Shown here: positions 12,401 through 23,432 of the stretch, piece by piece | Layout of the letters: every line of letters starts with the position of its first letter | How positions within the stretch are numbered: the first letter of the stretch is position 1 | NCBI GenBank assembly: GCA_016617785.1 | Contig: JADILM010000001.1 | Span: forward strand, 4,678,557-4,742,556 | Origin: Sporobolomyces roseus | Taxonomy: Eukaryota > Basidiomycota > Microbotryomycetes > Sporidiobolales > Sporidiobolaceae | Length of the DNA: 64,000 bases | Direction of reading: 5' to 3' | The notes under the pieces: generated by a model | What the model was told of the DNA's origin: nothing | What the model saw: the letters and a program-made list of their open reading frames with translations, nothing else | The model's database searches: none | Program-made: the position numbers and the translations under genes

Positions 12401-13056
12401 CCTCCCTTCTACCCTCCGATCTCACCGCTCAACCTTCTCTCACCCATCCCCAGATCCACGCAACCTTCGAAACTTTCTCCAAAGAAGTTCAGCTATACCC
12501 TCCTGTCTTTCCCGGTCTCGAGCATCCCTCTTCCCTCTCTTCCTACACGAACCCGAACGCTTCCGACTCACAACATCGTCCGAGTATATCGGATCAAAGC
12601 ATTTCGAATTTATCGCAAGAAGTAGGACTCAAACCAGATTCAGATCATCTCTGGTCTCTTCCCTCATCTGAATCCCACATGCTTTGGGATCTCTTCCACG
12701 ATCATCGACCAGAACAGCCCGTCGCAACGAACTCTCAACCTCCAGTTATACCTCCCGTCAACCCACCTGCTTCAGATTCGACATCGTTGAATCCGTTCTC
12801 TCCTTCGCAACTCCTCGTCAATTCTCGACCATCGACTTCAGGCGGAATCTCTAGCGGGAGTGGAAGTGGAAGTGGTACGAGTGGTAGTAAGCGACGGAGA
12901 GGGAGAAGTGAAGATGGAGGCGGAAGTGCGGAGGGCGGAGAGGGAGTACCGATGACTGGTACCGATGATTCGATTAATGGAGGAGAAGATTGGGTGCATA
13001 GGAACGCACTCGAAACGGATTGGTTGAATAGTGAACCGGGGGCTTGGGCTTGGTGA
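9470..13056 (+). CDS. Zn(II)2Cys6 fungal transcription factor
   Basis: Nuclear DNA-binding regulator. A long Ser/Pro-rich N-terminus leads to a binuclear zinc cluster near residues 180-210. The six cysteines follow the C-x2-C-x6-C-x6-C-x2-C-x6-C pattern, from CAACRAAKAKC to LNVKIEC, followed by a basic KRGRKR linker. After a linker rich in Ser and Pro comes the fungal-specific middle homology region, with WTPIANNWGDDRRWGWLGTA and MATEIKLHKTL. A low-complexity tail, with a Gly/Ser run and basic RRRGR, ends at WAW. About ten introns are present. The middle region resembles the class containing amino-acid-catabolism and protease regulators, but no target can be named. It neighbours ATG27 divergently and PUP3 convergently. 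Confidence 0.85.
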
Positions 13057-13319
13057 TTGTAAGAGTGGATATTGAACAGAGGGAAAAAAGATCGATGCTG
13101 TTCTTGTCGTTCAAAGATAGAGCTACTCCTTTAGCAGTACATACCCAGCTCACGCTCTACGCCTAATGTTGCAAAGCCGTCTCCGTGTCTCCCTTGTCCC
13201 GTTCTCGCTGATTCGTCGAGAGAAGCGAGAGACATTTGGAATTTACAGCTTGTTTGTCGATTTCAGAATCAGACGAGGTAAAGAAAGAGGGTATGAGAGT
13301 GAGAGATTTTGCGTTCTGT

Positions 13320-14509
13320 CTAGTCCATACGAGCTTTGAGCCATCGTTTCGTAACCTTGTCCTGTGTGACTCAAATCACTCGTAGTCAGCTCTTCCGAAG
13401 TTCCGGAACGCTGATCCAAGTGAGAGACGCACCTTTTCAATCAACCAAACAACAGCTCCCCATCCCGAGTACGCATCACGATCAACAGCGTTCAACAGAC
13501 TTTGCGAGATCGTCTCGAACAGATCCTCAGCGGGAAGATCTGGTTCCCAGAGTGATTCTGCCATTCCGAACAACTTCTCCGATGCAGTACCCGAAACGAC
13601 GAAGTCCTGGTGAGCGGCGAGGAAATGTGTCAGCGAGAGTAAGAGGAGAGGGAGAGGGAGAGGGGAGAGGGGAGAGGGGAGAGGGGAGAGGTTCAGAGAG
13701 ACGAACTTTGGCAAAGTTGATGCAGCCGATCAGGTCAGTCGCGGCAATGAAGGGCTCGTCCTTCGCGTTGAGACCTGTGGAGGCACATCACAACATTAGT
13801 CTGATCTTCGTGAGTCTGCATAAAGTTGGACGAGCTCACCTGCCACCACTGGTTCGACGAAATAAGGTCCAAACCTGCGGATTCGACAACGACAGTGAAT
13901 TCATCAGCACTCGTGGCAAGTGTGCAATTCGCCCGTTGGATCGTGCTCACCTTCGCTCATACAGAGTACTCGAAACCAAATGACAGAAAGTTTCAGGTTC
14001 AATAGTTCTCTCCTCCTTCATCTTGTAAAGGTTGATCCTCTGTCTCAACTTGTCCTTGACGGTAATCGTATCACTCGCCAGCCCCGGTAATCCAAAGTAT
14101 GTTCGATCTGTCGCTGCGAACACCTACACTCTCCTTCTTCTTCGTTAAGGGGGGTTTTCGAGGGAAGAGAGGGGAAAAGCGAGACGAACCTTTTCGAAAT
14201 TGCAAGCTACAGTCAAGGCTTGATTACCTAATCGCAAGTCACAAGCGATTGCGACACATTCTTTACCAACCATGGCAATGCAAGAGCCCTGTAGGAGAGA
14301 GAGGGAAGAGGTGAACACACGCAAGCGGATCAGCTAACCTTGCACAACACCTCGGGAGGACACAGGGAGAGACTACACACTCCATTGAGCTCCATGATAG
14401 ACTATGAAAGCAAGCGAGGGTCAGCATGAGTAGTACAGGGTGAGGTAGAGGGAGTTGAAGTGTAATCGATGATGAGGTCAAATTGATCAAAGGAATAAGG
14501 ACTGACCAT
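13320..14509 (-). CDS. PUP3: 20S proteasome subunit beta-3 (Pup3)
   Basis: Non-catalytic beta-3 subunit of the 20S proteasome core. The mature protein reads [20 protein letters not shown] and then [13 protein letters not shown]. Later blocks include [55 protein letters not shown] and the end RWLKARMD. These match PSMB3/Pup3 along the whole length, about 205 residues. The start is unusual: the first coding exon is only ATG (14507-14509), followed by a 105 nt intron, a 21 nt exon (14381-14401) and another intron (14289-14380). The join restores the MSIM start known from animal PSMB3. Translation from the ATG inside exon 2 is the alternative. A GA-rich tract sits in a downstream intron. Confidence 0.92.
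13646..13693 (+). repeat. GA-rich minisatellite with four GGGG runs in a PUP3 intron
   Basis: Short GGGAGA/GGGGAGA units are repeated in tandem. They lie inside the PUP3 intron that separates INFAK from DFVVSG, so the pre-mRNA carries the C-rich strand. The four runs of four G with short GA spacers fit a quadruplex-forming pattern on the plus strand. Confidence 0.7.
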
Positions 14510-15287
14510 GATGAAAGCGGTTCACTGGGGTTTGACTGTAGGTAAGAAGTGATCTAGAGTGTGCTCTGGTGAGTTTAGGTGGTCGTGAGGTGTTGGTGAA
14601 GTAAGAGGGAAACTCGACGACGACGACGCAACTTCTCTCTCTTCAACTTCGCACTCGAATTCGCTGAAAGAGCTCTGTACGAATTTAATGCTCTGCTCAG
14701 GTGCTCAGCAGCTACTGGAAAGTGGTCTCACGCTTCTCCATCTTCTCCTCGCTTAGATTCTCGCTTCGTAATCGCTTCAGCTCTTTCTGGTTCTGCCTTA
14801 TAGCTTGTGAGCTTATGCGGGAAGGATCTGAAGTCTCTTCGGGTGTCGTCAATCTTGACGCCGAGCACTCAATCGAACTGGGCATCAAACCCGTCGATCC
14901 TCGCAAAGTCGGTTAGCTTTTCTTCCCTTCGACCTGTACACCGAACGCTGACGCTACTGGTGTCTCGCAGGAACCGCGCGGACTGAGCCGTTCGAATGAA
15001 CGCTCCCATCGACCTTGTTCTTACGCTCGACCCTCGATGAAACAAAGGTATTCCTGTTTCCCCTTGTCTGGCCAACCCACTAACCTTTGCCTCCTCCTCT
15101 TCTCCTCCCTCTTCCCTCTACATCTCCTCAATCACTCAATCTCTTTTGGCAAGCGCCGGTCGCTGTCCCCCTCTATTTTCGTCGTTCTCTTCGTCTCTCC
15201 CTTTCGCAAATCTCGCATCCTCGCAATCCCCGATACCCTTCCCTCCTCTCAACTAAAGGCCGTGCCTTCCAGCTTGAGACCCAGCCA
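14510..15287. other. Gap between PUP3 and the membrane-protein gene; possible Y relic
   Basis: This divergent region holds the PUP3 promoter and the 5' leader of the next gene. Open stretches resemble a worn-out Y-family gene in order: an ALEFAERALYEF-like piece near 14650, VVNLDAEHSIELGIKPVDP near 14850-14900, and an LFWQAP piece near 15140 where Y genes have DLWRA. Stops interrupt all frames. The similarity is weak and may be chance. Confidence 0.25.
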
Positions 15288-16749
15288 ATGCCATTCCTTG
15301 CCAAATCCTCTATCTTATTCGTCCTCCTCAACTTCCTGAGATTACTCTCAATCGTCGCGATATGTCTCGCGTTCAGCGGTGAAGTCGTCACGATGACCAG
15401 GTGAGCCCTTTCGAGTCTGTCAGCTTCCTCGCGCGTAGCTGATGTCCGCAAGAGTTTCACAGTGATCTTCGAACCGTTCAATCCTCTTCGTCTTCCTCCT
15501 CTTCGCCTTCGCCCATTCCTTCCACTACCGCTTCGACCAAGATCTTTCGTCGCTCGTTTCCTGTCCCGGTCTACTCTCCTGTACCAACAATCACTTCCCT
15601 TCCCCTCAACCTCTACAAACGAGAACCCGCTTCACTTCGCGAACTCGACACTTCCTCTCCCACTTCCACCCGTCGTTCATCTCGCACTTCTCCCGCTGTC
15701 ACCGCCACTAACACTCCTTCCTCCTCACTCTCTCCTACAGCGACTCAAGCATGTTCCTACCTTTCCTCAACCTCAATCCCGACTCAACCTGGCGGATCCC
15801 TCTTCTCTACCCTCTCGAGAATCTTCTGTTGCCTCATCCTAGCCTTTTCTCTACTATCAGAACTCCCGCCTCCTATCATGACGAGAGCTGGGAGAGCGGT
15901 CGAGAAGTGGTGGAATTATGTTTTCCCTCCGTTTGGGAGAGAATTTGGGGTCGGAGTTTTGGGTGGTACTCAGGTCTTCGTTGGATGCACTGTTTTGAGT
16001 CATGCGTGAGTCAACCCAGACGCCAGTCCTTCAGATCTACCCAACTGACTCGCATTTCGCTTTTGCTCACAGCGTCGGCAAATTCACTCAAGTTTCAGGA
16101 TGGCTCCTTTTCATCGTTGGGATCCTCAACTTACTCTGTGTGAGTTTCGTCTCCTGATTAGCTCGTCAACCAAGAACCACAAGCTGATGAGATCGTCCAA
16201 CACCTACAGGGTCTCGCATTCGGTTCGCGACTCAAAGTCATTCGATCCCCTTTCGCCGACTCGACTTCTCCTTCTGCACTTCGCAAACTCCGTCTCGGTA
16301 CCAGCAACTCTTCTTCCGCTCATATCAACGCTCAAGACGACGACGAAGGACTCGAAGCGATGACTGAACGAGCTCGGGACGGTCAAGAGGAGAGAAGGAA
16401 ATGGTATAGATTCGAGAACGCTTCGACCGAAGAGAACTCGATTGGTCTCCACCACCCTTCAGCCTCTACTTCAACTGTCAACAACCCCTCGGAGGGACGA
16501 AGGGTTCATTTCGGAGGCGCGCCGGGAGGAGGAGCGGGACCAAAGAGAAGTGCGAGTCGAAACGGACCGAATGGAATCGTTATCTCTGCACCTATGCAAT
16601 TGAGGGGAGGAGCGGGAGGACTACCGGAAGAGAAGACCGTGTATGGTGAGATGGAGGAGATTAGGCAGAACGGTGCGAGTTCGAGAGCTAGTTCGAGGGG
16701 AGGAGGAGGGATTTCGATTCCCCCTCCTGTGTACTCGGGGAGTCATTGA
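15288..16749 (+). CDS. Conserved multi-span membrane protein (DUF7598-like)
   Basis: Predicted integral membrane protein. The ATG at 15288 was chosen because it gives PFLAKSSILFVLLNFLRLLS, a first membrane span, and ends exon 1 at VTMT before a GT donor. The upstream in-frame ATG at 15087 would add a low-complexity Ser/Pro/Arg leader. A Ser/Thr-rich loop follows, then a span around IFCCLILAFSLLSEL. Next come a conserved-looking block (WWNYVFPPFGREFGVGVLGG, with FVGCTVLSHA) and spans around GWLLFIVGILNLLCGLAFG. The cytosolic tail is long, Gly/Ser-rich and probably disordered. The layout resembles a fungal membrane family I recall as DUF7598, function unknown. That naming is tentative. Confidence 0.62.
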
Positions 16750-17018
16750 GTAGAGGAAAGTTTGACCGTGATCATAGACACTATACTACGCTTTCATTTA
16801 TCGTTCTTGTCGTGAAAAGTGCGAGAGACAGTTTTGCGAAAGTAGCGAAACGAAGAACATAACTTCGCGAGACGATTGAACGTATACTCAACCCGCGTAC
16901 GACAGTATACTGAGGCTACTGGAGTACTCAGGAGTCCACCAGAGCGAGATAGAGAATTAGTAATTGGGTTCCCTTCCAAAGTCCTGCAGCCCTTCTCCCT
17001 TTCCTCCAAACGCCAAAG

Positions 17019-20000
17019 ATGGCTGAGACGACAGGCTCTAGTCCACTCTCAGAGATCAGCGAACCAGTAGCACCTCCCGAAGCATCAGTCAAGCCAGCCA
17101 TCGAAACTTCCCAAGTTTCTCTTCATCTCCCATCATCCTCAGCTCCTTCTACCTCAACTCCAACAGCCCTAGCACCTACAAACCCGAAGTCAAGCACTAC
17201 AGCGCCATCTCCAAGGAAAGCAGCATCGAAATCACGTCGAAAACCATCAGCGAAATCATTAGCAGCGGGAGGAACTGGAATCGCTATAGTTGAAGAACCT
17301 TGTCCTGCTTGTGAGAAACTGGATGCGAGGAGTAGAAAGGCTAGTAGTAAAATAGGAACGGTTTGGGTTGAATGCGATCAGTTAGTTTATTCAAGGCTCC
17401 ACTACTTGAACCGAAAGACTGACTTTGCTTGAATGGGAGAACAGGTGTGAAACTTGGTAGTAAGTCGAGAGAGCGCCGAGTTTCTGCGCAGAAGGCTGAC
17501 TGACGCGCTGCTGTTCCTCTTACAGTCATTGGTCTTGCGTTTCGACGAATCCAAAAGATTGTATGTTCCCCTCTCTCCCTCGCTTGATTCGTCGATTATT
17601 GGCTAACGCTGTTCGTATACAGCTCCGGAGTCACTCGACAAAGTACGCGTTGATTGAGAACCCGAATCAGGAGCAACTCGCTGATTCTTCTTCGTAATCC
17701 TCCCTTAGTGGTACTGCACTCCCTGCTTGACAGCTTCCCTCTCGACTCCAAATCCCCTCACCATCTCCTACAAGCTTACTTCTTCCATCCCTATCGCCTC
17801 GACCTCCACCGCTCCCGCTTCAACTCGCAAATCCGGACGAGCAGCCGAACGAATCGATTACTCGAACCTCAACGAACACTTGCCAGCATCCGCAGATCGC
17901 TGGTCGAACGTCATCGCAGCACGAACAGCATCAGGTCAGATCAAACCTGATACCTTTCGACGAATGAGATCAGAGGAGATCACGATGGATTGGGTTTACG
18001 GAGAGAATGGGATGTTGGAACCTTTCGTGGTCGAGAAACCTGAAGGGTTGGGAATGAGTATGCCTAGGAGAGATATCAGTGTCGGAGAAATCGCGGAACT
18101 GATAGGTGCGCTTCTGTTTTTTTTCGCTCAAGTAGTTTCGAAAGCTGAAAACGATCGAGGAGCACAGGTCCGGAAACTCCTCTGGAAGTCATCGATTGTG
18201 CTTCTCAGTCTTCACTGGCGCATTGGACGCTTCGACAATGGGCGGAGTACTATCAGTCACCGGATCGGGATAAAGTCAGGAATGTCATTTCGTTGGAAGT
18301 TAGCGAAACGAGATTAGGGAAAATGGTAGTCGCTCCGGAACTGGTCAGGTGCGCCTGTCGTTTCCGTTCAGTCTCCTTCGTCGATACTGACCTGACATGA
18401 CGAGTGCAGGAAATTGGATTGGGTTGATAACGTCTGGCCTGAGGACATGAAACTTCCTGGTCAGTATCCGAGAGTTCAGAAATACTGTTTGATGAGTGTC
18501 GCACGATGCTGGACCGTATGTTTCTTCACTCTGACCCTTGCCGCTGTACTCTCGCTGACGAACAAAGTAACTTCAGGACTGGCACGTCGATTTCGCTGGT
18601 TCCTCTGTTTTCTACCACATCCTCAAAGGCGGAAAGACGTTCTACTTCATTCGACCGACACCCGCAAACTTGGCAGCGTATGAGCGATGGAGTGGGTCTA
18701 CGGAGAGACAGGAGCAAGAATGGTTGGGAGATAGTTGCGATGAAGTGTTGAAGATTGAGTTGAAAGAGGGAAACACGGCGTTCTTACCAACAGGTTGGAT
18801 TCACGCTGTCGTACGTTCAGCTCTTACTGCTCATCCTTCTCTCGATCGGCGACTGACGAGAAGGTTACGAGAGATGTACAGTACACTCCTGCAGATTCGA
18901 TCGTGATTGGTGGGAACTTCCTTCATTCCCTCAACATCCCTACTCAGCTTCGAATATACGAGATCGAGCTGGCGACGAAGGTGCCGAAGAAGTTCAGATA
19001 CCCTCATTTCGTCAAGCTGCTGTGGTTAGTCGCGAATCGTGAGTTTCGAGAGCTCTTTGCACTTGCGCGTTTCCCGCTGACAAAGTGGAATTCTGTTGAT
19101 CCTTACAGATTATCAAGCTCTTCTCACCTCCCTACCACTTCCGCCATCTCAGACATCCCTACTTCCTCCGACCCTTTCACCTCGAGTCCTCGAAGGTCTT
19201 TTCGCACTCTCTTCTTTCCTTATCAACCAGACAACGCGATTCCTCAAATCACCTACCATCTCGCCCGAACGAAGACGGATAGCTCGAGAGAACGTACCTT
19301 GGAACAAGGTGTCGGATCCAGTCAAATTGAGTCGGGAATTCAGGAAGAACGTGTTGCGAGCGATGGGAGGAGAATTGGATGAGGACTGTTTCAAACCTCA
19401 TGGAGTCGAGGAGGAGGATGTGGCAGTATCGAGTGTAGCTGCTCCTCCGAATGGGAAGAAGGGAAGCGGAGCTGGACTCAAGCGAAAAGGGACCGACGAA
19501 TCTTCACCCGCTCCAACGAAATCCGCCAAGATCAAGCATCCGACGAACGCTGGTTCTCCTCCTCCTCTCGGATCAGCCCTAGCCAATCAAGGCGAGATCA
19601 TCTCTCGACATGCGGTACCCGTTCCTCCGACAACCCGATTCGAACCTAGAGTCGACCCGAAGAAACTGGAACTCGGAGCTAGATTGGCGGAGATCAGGGA
19701 AACGAGGAATAGTCAGATGGTAGCGAGAAGATGGGAGGAGAAAGGGGAGACGTTCGTCGAGATGAGAACGGTTCATACAATCATTGAGCGAGTAAAGTGG
19801 AGTGATACGATCAAACAGGAGGAACAACCTCAACCTTCTCACTACGGATACCTTCCCGGATCTCAGCCACCTCAGAACGCCTACTATCCCCCTCCTCCAG
19901 TCATGAACGCTCAACCTTACCCTCCACCCATGAACGGCAATTCTCCTCAACCTCCAGTTTATCCCTATCCTTATCCACCCCCTCAATCTTTCGCTCAACA

Positions 20001-20199
20001 ACAATCTCCTCCTTTCCATCACTATCCACCTCAGCCCCCTCACATGAACGGCAATCACCCTCCTCCGCAAGGACAGCAATACGCTTACCCAGCTCAGTAC
20101 TCGATTCCGCCTCAATATCCTTCGACCGATTCTCAGCAACCTTCGTCAGCGACAAAGTCACCCTCGATCAATTCGATATTGAACGGGACATCGTCTTAG
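17019..20199 (+). CDS. JHD1: JmjC/PHD histone demethylase JHD1 (KDM2 type)
   Basis: Nuclear Fe(II)/2-oxoglutarate dioxygenase; the JHD1/KDM2 family demethylates mono- and dimethyl H3K36. After a Ser/Pro/Ala-rich leader a PHD finger is assembled from CPACEKL, VECDQCETWYHWSC and WYCTPC. The N-terminal part of the catalytic region has [16 protein letters not shown]. The JmjC core shows [19 protein letters not shown], carrying the iron-binding His and Asp and a downstream lysine region, then [23 protein letters not shown] supplies the second iron-binding His, followed by [10 protein letters not shown]. The C-terminus is basic, then a long Pro/Gln/Tyr-rich disordered tail. The PHD finger is split over exons of 15, 35 and 20 nt (17445-17459, 17526-17560, 17623-17642). 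Confidence 0.9.
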
Positions 20200-20448
20200 T
20201 TATCCATGCTTTCTTCGAATGGAGCTCCCGTCTAGCACTTTTCATTCCTCTCGTCAGTTTCGTAATCGGACTCGCATGTTGACATTACCACCCTCTTTCC
20301 TCTGGTCTTCTCGCGATGCGAGATGGCGTTGCTCCATCGAGAAACCGATAAAGCTGACGTTACAACTAACCCTAAGGGACGACATCACGCAAAACGAAAG
20401 AGAGGACGAAAGGAAGGAAACTCGACTATCGCAAAGAAAGCACTAAAT

Positions 20449-21394
20449 CTAGACTCGTTTCCTCGCGACGGGAACGTGAGGATTCCAGCTAGCGTGAGGA
20501 TTGACATCACAAGAGAAAGTGACGGTGAAAGAACGAGGCATGTAAAGCTTGAGATGGTTCGGAATTTCCTCCTCGTTGAGGCTGACGCTCCATTTGGCCT
20601 TGCGCTCCAAGTTCGTGGGGTCGAGTGCTCGCCAAAGATCACCGGCTTCGGTCCCTCTAACATGCACGGCGAGGATTGTAAGCGCTGATTCTCGAGAAAA
20701 CAAGGGAAGAAGCTTACTGTAAGTACACGCCTCTTGACTAGGTCGCGCTCCCCATTGGCCCTCAGCAAATGCAGTACCTCTTGAACTCTTGTGTACACCC
20801 TTCCTGTTGATGTAGTTAAGAACTGGACGAGGCAAAGCGAAGAATTCCGAGTCGTTTGAGTTTGTTTCATGAGGGTATTTTTTGTTATTGATCTTGAAGG
20901 CGAGGATCTGGGGATGACCCGGCGTAGGGCTATCTGTCAACATCATGGGACAGTAGATTCCATTGGCTTCCACGTGTAGAGCTGTTCACTGATTATCAGC
21001 TCGGACAAAGCGATCGGAATGAGTCAGTGAATGAAGACGACCTACCTCCGTTGGCATCGTGGTATAGCGATACTTTGCATTGATCGTGGTATCTCAGGAC
21101 CTGGAAACGGATTTCTTGCGCAGCTAGAGCTTCGCCTTTGTCACCGTAAGGACTCGGAAGAATCTTTGCGCCAAAGTCTTGAACGAAGTCGACAATTGTA
21201 CGCTCTACGTATGCTTCCACTCCTCGAGCCTGGAATGACATATTCGCTCAGATCTTACATCGGAGTGTGGAAGGATTCGAGTTTCGTACCGCTGCTGCTT
21301 CCTCCTTCGCGACTGTCTTTCTATTCTCCTCCTCTGGATCCTTTGGCAACCGGCTGTAACCTCTGACGGACTGTGTAAGACGCTTGAACACCAT
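20449..21394 (-). CDS. Y-family protein, copy outside the arms
   Basis: Unknown protein of about 250 residues. The start MVFKRLTQSVRGYSRLP was chosen by alignment with the first exon of the Y gene at 22511. Three introns are inferred at the same places as in that gene: after EEAAA, after HDANG (joined to ALHVEANGI) and before the DLWRA exon. Conserved family blocks are VDFVQDFGAKILP, DANGALHVEANG, GDLWRALDP, WSVSLNEEE, LYMPRSFTVTFS. The C-terminus is longer than in the arm copies and ends PVARKRV. It is in tandem with 21661-22511, just inside the inverted arm, with no break in frame. No known domain is recognised. Confidence 0.66.
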
Positions 21395-21660
21395 CAGGGT
21401 AAACGCGAGCTGTTTGGGAGAAAAGAAGAGCAGACAAAAAGCACGAAGTCTTTGTTTTTTGAGACCGCGGACTTTTCGACCGTTTGCCTAAACCCGAGAC
21501 AGCGAAGATCAATGCATCGGCTGTCGGTGTTCGTTGATAGGGAATGGGAAGAAGTGTCCAAGCTGGGGAGTCGAGGAGTTTTCTCAAATTCAGAGAGCGA
21601 AATCTCATGCAAAGCTCAAGATGTTTTCTCCAAAGATCAAGAGAGCTACGTCGTTCCAGA

Positions 21661-22511
21661 TCATCTAGATTGAGGTACGAAAGAGGTTGAGAACACGACA
21701 TCGAAAGAGTCGGGAAGTCGTGGTTGGAGCTCTGCGCTTGCTGCTGCCTTGTTCAAGTCGACGGTCCACTCTGAACTTGGTTCCAATTCGAGAGAACGCG
21801 CTCGCCAGAGATCGTGCGTTGAAGTCTCTGTTACCCCGAGAATACAATGGGCAGCCGACACTATACCCTTCAAGGGATTCGGTACTCACCGAAAGTGAAA
21901 GGTCTTTTTCTTGACCTCCTTTCCTCCCCTAAATGACCGAAAGCTCCGTCCTCAAAGCTTCGACCTTTCGGGTTGAAGATGCACCCTTTACGACTGAGCA
22001 AATAGGCGATTTGTCTGGGTCCAGCGTAAGTGCGATCATTCGGGTCGAGCGTGAGACCCAGGAATTGCTGTGATGACATCTCAGTTACTCGCATCTTGAG
22101 ATTGAATCCGCTTGTGTGAACGGTCAGAGCTAGTGCGGAGGAAGAGGGAAGCCGTCAGCTACTTGACAGATCGCAGTTGTGAAAGAAAGCCCAACTAACC
22201 TCCGTTCTCGGCATAGCTGAACGACGTACTCTCGGGACGGACCCTGTAAGCTGTAATGACGTAGCGTAGAGGGGTTACACTCTCTACGTTGGCGAACAAC
22301 TCTCCCGCAGGGAGAATTTTGAGACCAAATTGACGAGCGAAGATTTCGATTCGATTGGCGATGAAGCTTTCTTCCTCACTCTGTGGGAAGATATCGATCA
22401 GCTAAGCGTCATGATACAAGCGCGAGCCTAGCGTACGAAGACTGGAGTAACTTCTTGCGGTTTTTTCTCGTCCTTGTCCTTTTTCGCACGTCGGAAGATT
22501 TGACTGAACAT
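21661..22511 (-). CDS. Y-family protein, right-arm copy
   Basis: Unknown protein of about 210 residues in four exons. It starts MFSQIFRRAKKDKDEKK, then (after an intron) SEEESFIANRIEIFARQFGL, with ILPAGELFANVESVTPLRY and SFSYAENG. After the next intron come ALTVHTSGFNLKMRVTEM and LGLTLDPNDRTYAGP, and the last exon reads DLWRA, SSEWTVDLN, LPDSFDVVFS and FVPQSR before TGA. All exon joins keep the frame, unlike the broken inverted partner at 7069-7866. It lies next to the CHRAC1/DPB3-like gene, in the same orientation. The moderately conserved aromatic blocks suggest a folded globular protein; function is unknown. Confidence 0.68.
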
Positions 22512-22626
22512 TCGAGGGTGAAGTGTGAAAGAAGAGAAGAGAAGAGAAAACAGAGAAGCTCTCTTGACTCCCTCTTTTGAACCGCGGATGTTCCGAATCC
22601 TGACTCCAGCATCCGAGACAAAAAAG

Positions 22627-23432
22627 TCACTCGTCGATTTCCATTCCACCCGCTTCACTCGTCGCTCTACTACCTCCATCGTCCTCGAAGTCTCCCTCAC
22701 CATCCTCATCATCCTCATCGTCCTCATCTCCGACATCTCCCGTGTTGAAGTTCAGTTTCTTCCCTCTCGTTTTCCTCTTCGCAGGTTCCTCCACCTCTCC
22801 AACCAAAGCCTTCTTCTTTCCTTTCATGACTCTCTTTCCTCCGTAAGCTTTCTCGGGTCCTCCAGCAGCAGCAGTCGAACCAGCTGCGTTTTGAACTTCA
22901 TCGTTTTGTTGTCGTTGTTGTTTCGCTACTTTGAGTAAAATCGGATTTGGAATGACTTCTCCCAAGTAGAACCACTGAGGTTGGCTTGCGGTGGATGCTA
23001 CCGACGCAAGGGAGAGTGGTCAGTCATTGGATTGAGAGGAGGAAGGGAAGCGAGGCTCACCTAAATCTGAATACTTCACCATTTTCCCTCTCTTTTGTAA
23101 TCTCGCGTTTGCATGTGATTGAGCCGTCATCGTAGCAACCATACGTTCCTATTCGATTGTATGAAGGGGGAGAGGAGAGAGGGAGAGGAAAGGAGACAGT
23201 TTGAGCCCCTCATGCCGATTGAAAGTGAGAAGAAGAGAGAGAGAGAATGAACGGTAGCTTTAGCAATCAAGAATATAGCTTCCTTCGAACACAGGCTGAC
23301 ATCCTGATCCGCTTTGATGATCCTATTGACTCTTGAAACTGGCAAGACTGAAACACCGGAATCTGATCTAGCAGGAGGGATTGAGGAAGAGGGAGTAGTT
23401 CGTGGTCGTTTACTAGTCGATTCAGATGACAT
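22627..23432 (-). CDS. CHRAC1/DPB3-like histone-fold protein, copy 2
   Basis: Duplicate of the gene at 6129-6938, with the same exon layout and almost the same sequence in the histone fold (LPVSRVNRIIKADQDVSLCS, KMVKYSDLASTA). Differences are few: an S for N at the fold, HS for RS in the first intron region, and the tail. Here the tail ends SEAGGMEIDE. This looks like the ancestral end, because an acidic EID-type terminus continues the acidic run while copy 1 reads on in another frame. It is divergent from WDR6 copy 2 across 82 bp. Expected role is as a partner in a CHRAC-type remodeller or DNA polymerase epsilon. Confidence 0.82.

Noticed and set aside
19579..20139. Minus-strand frame of 186 codons rich in Arg and Leu
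   Set aside because: It is the antisense of the Pro/Gln/Tyr-rich tail of JHD1, and its composition follows from that.
21321..21701. Minus-strand frame of 126 codons between the two Y genes
   Set aside because: It runs through the last exon of one Y gene in another frame and through the leader of the next. The Y frames have paralogue support and this one has none.
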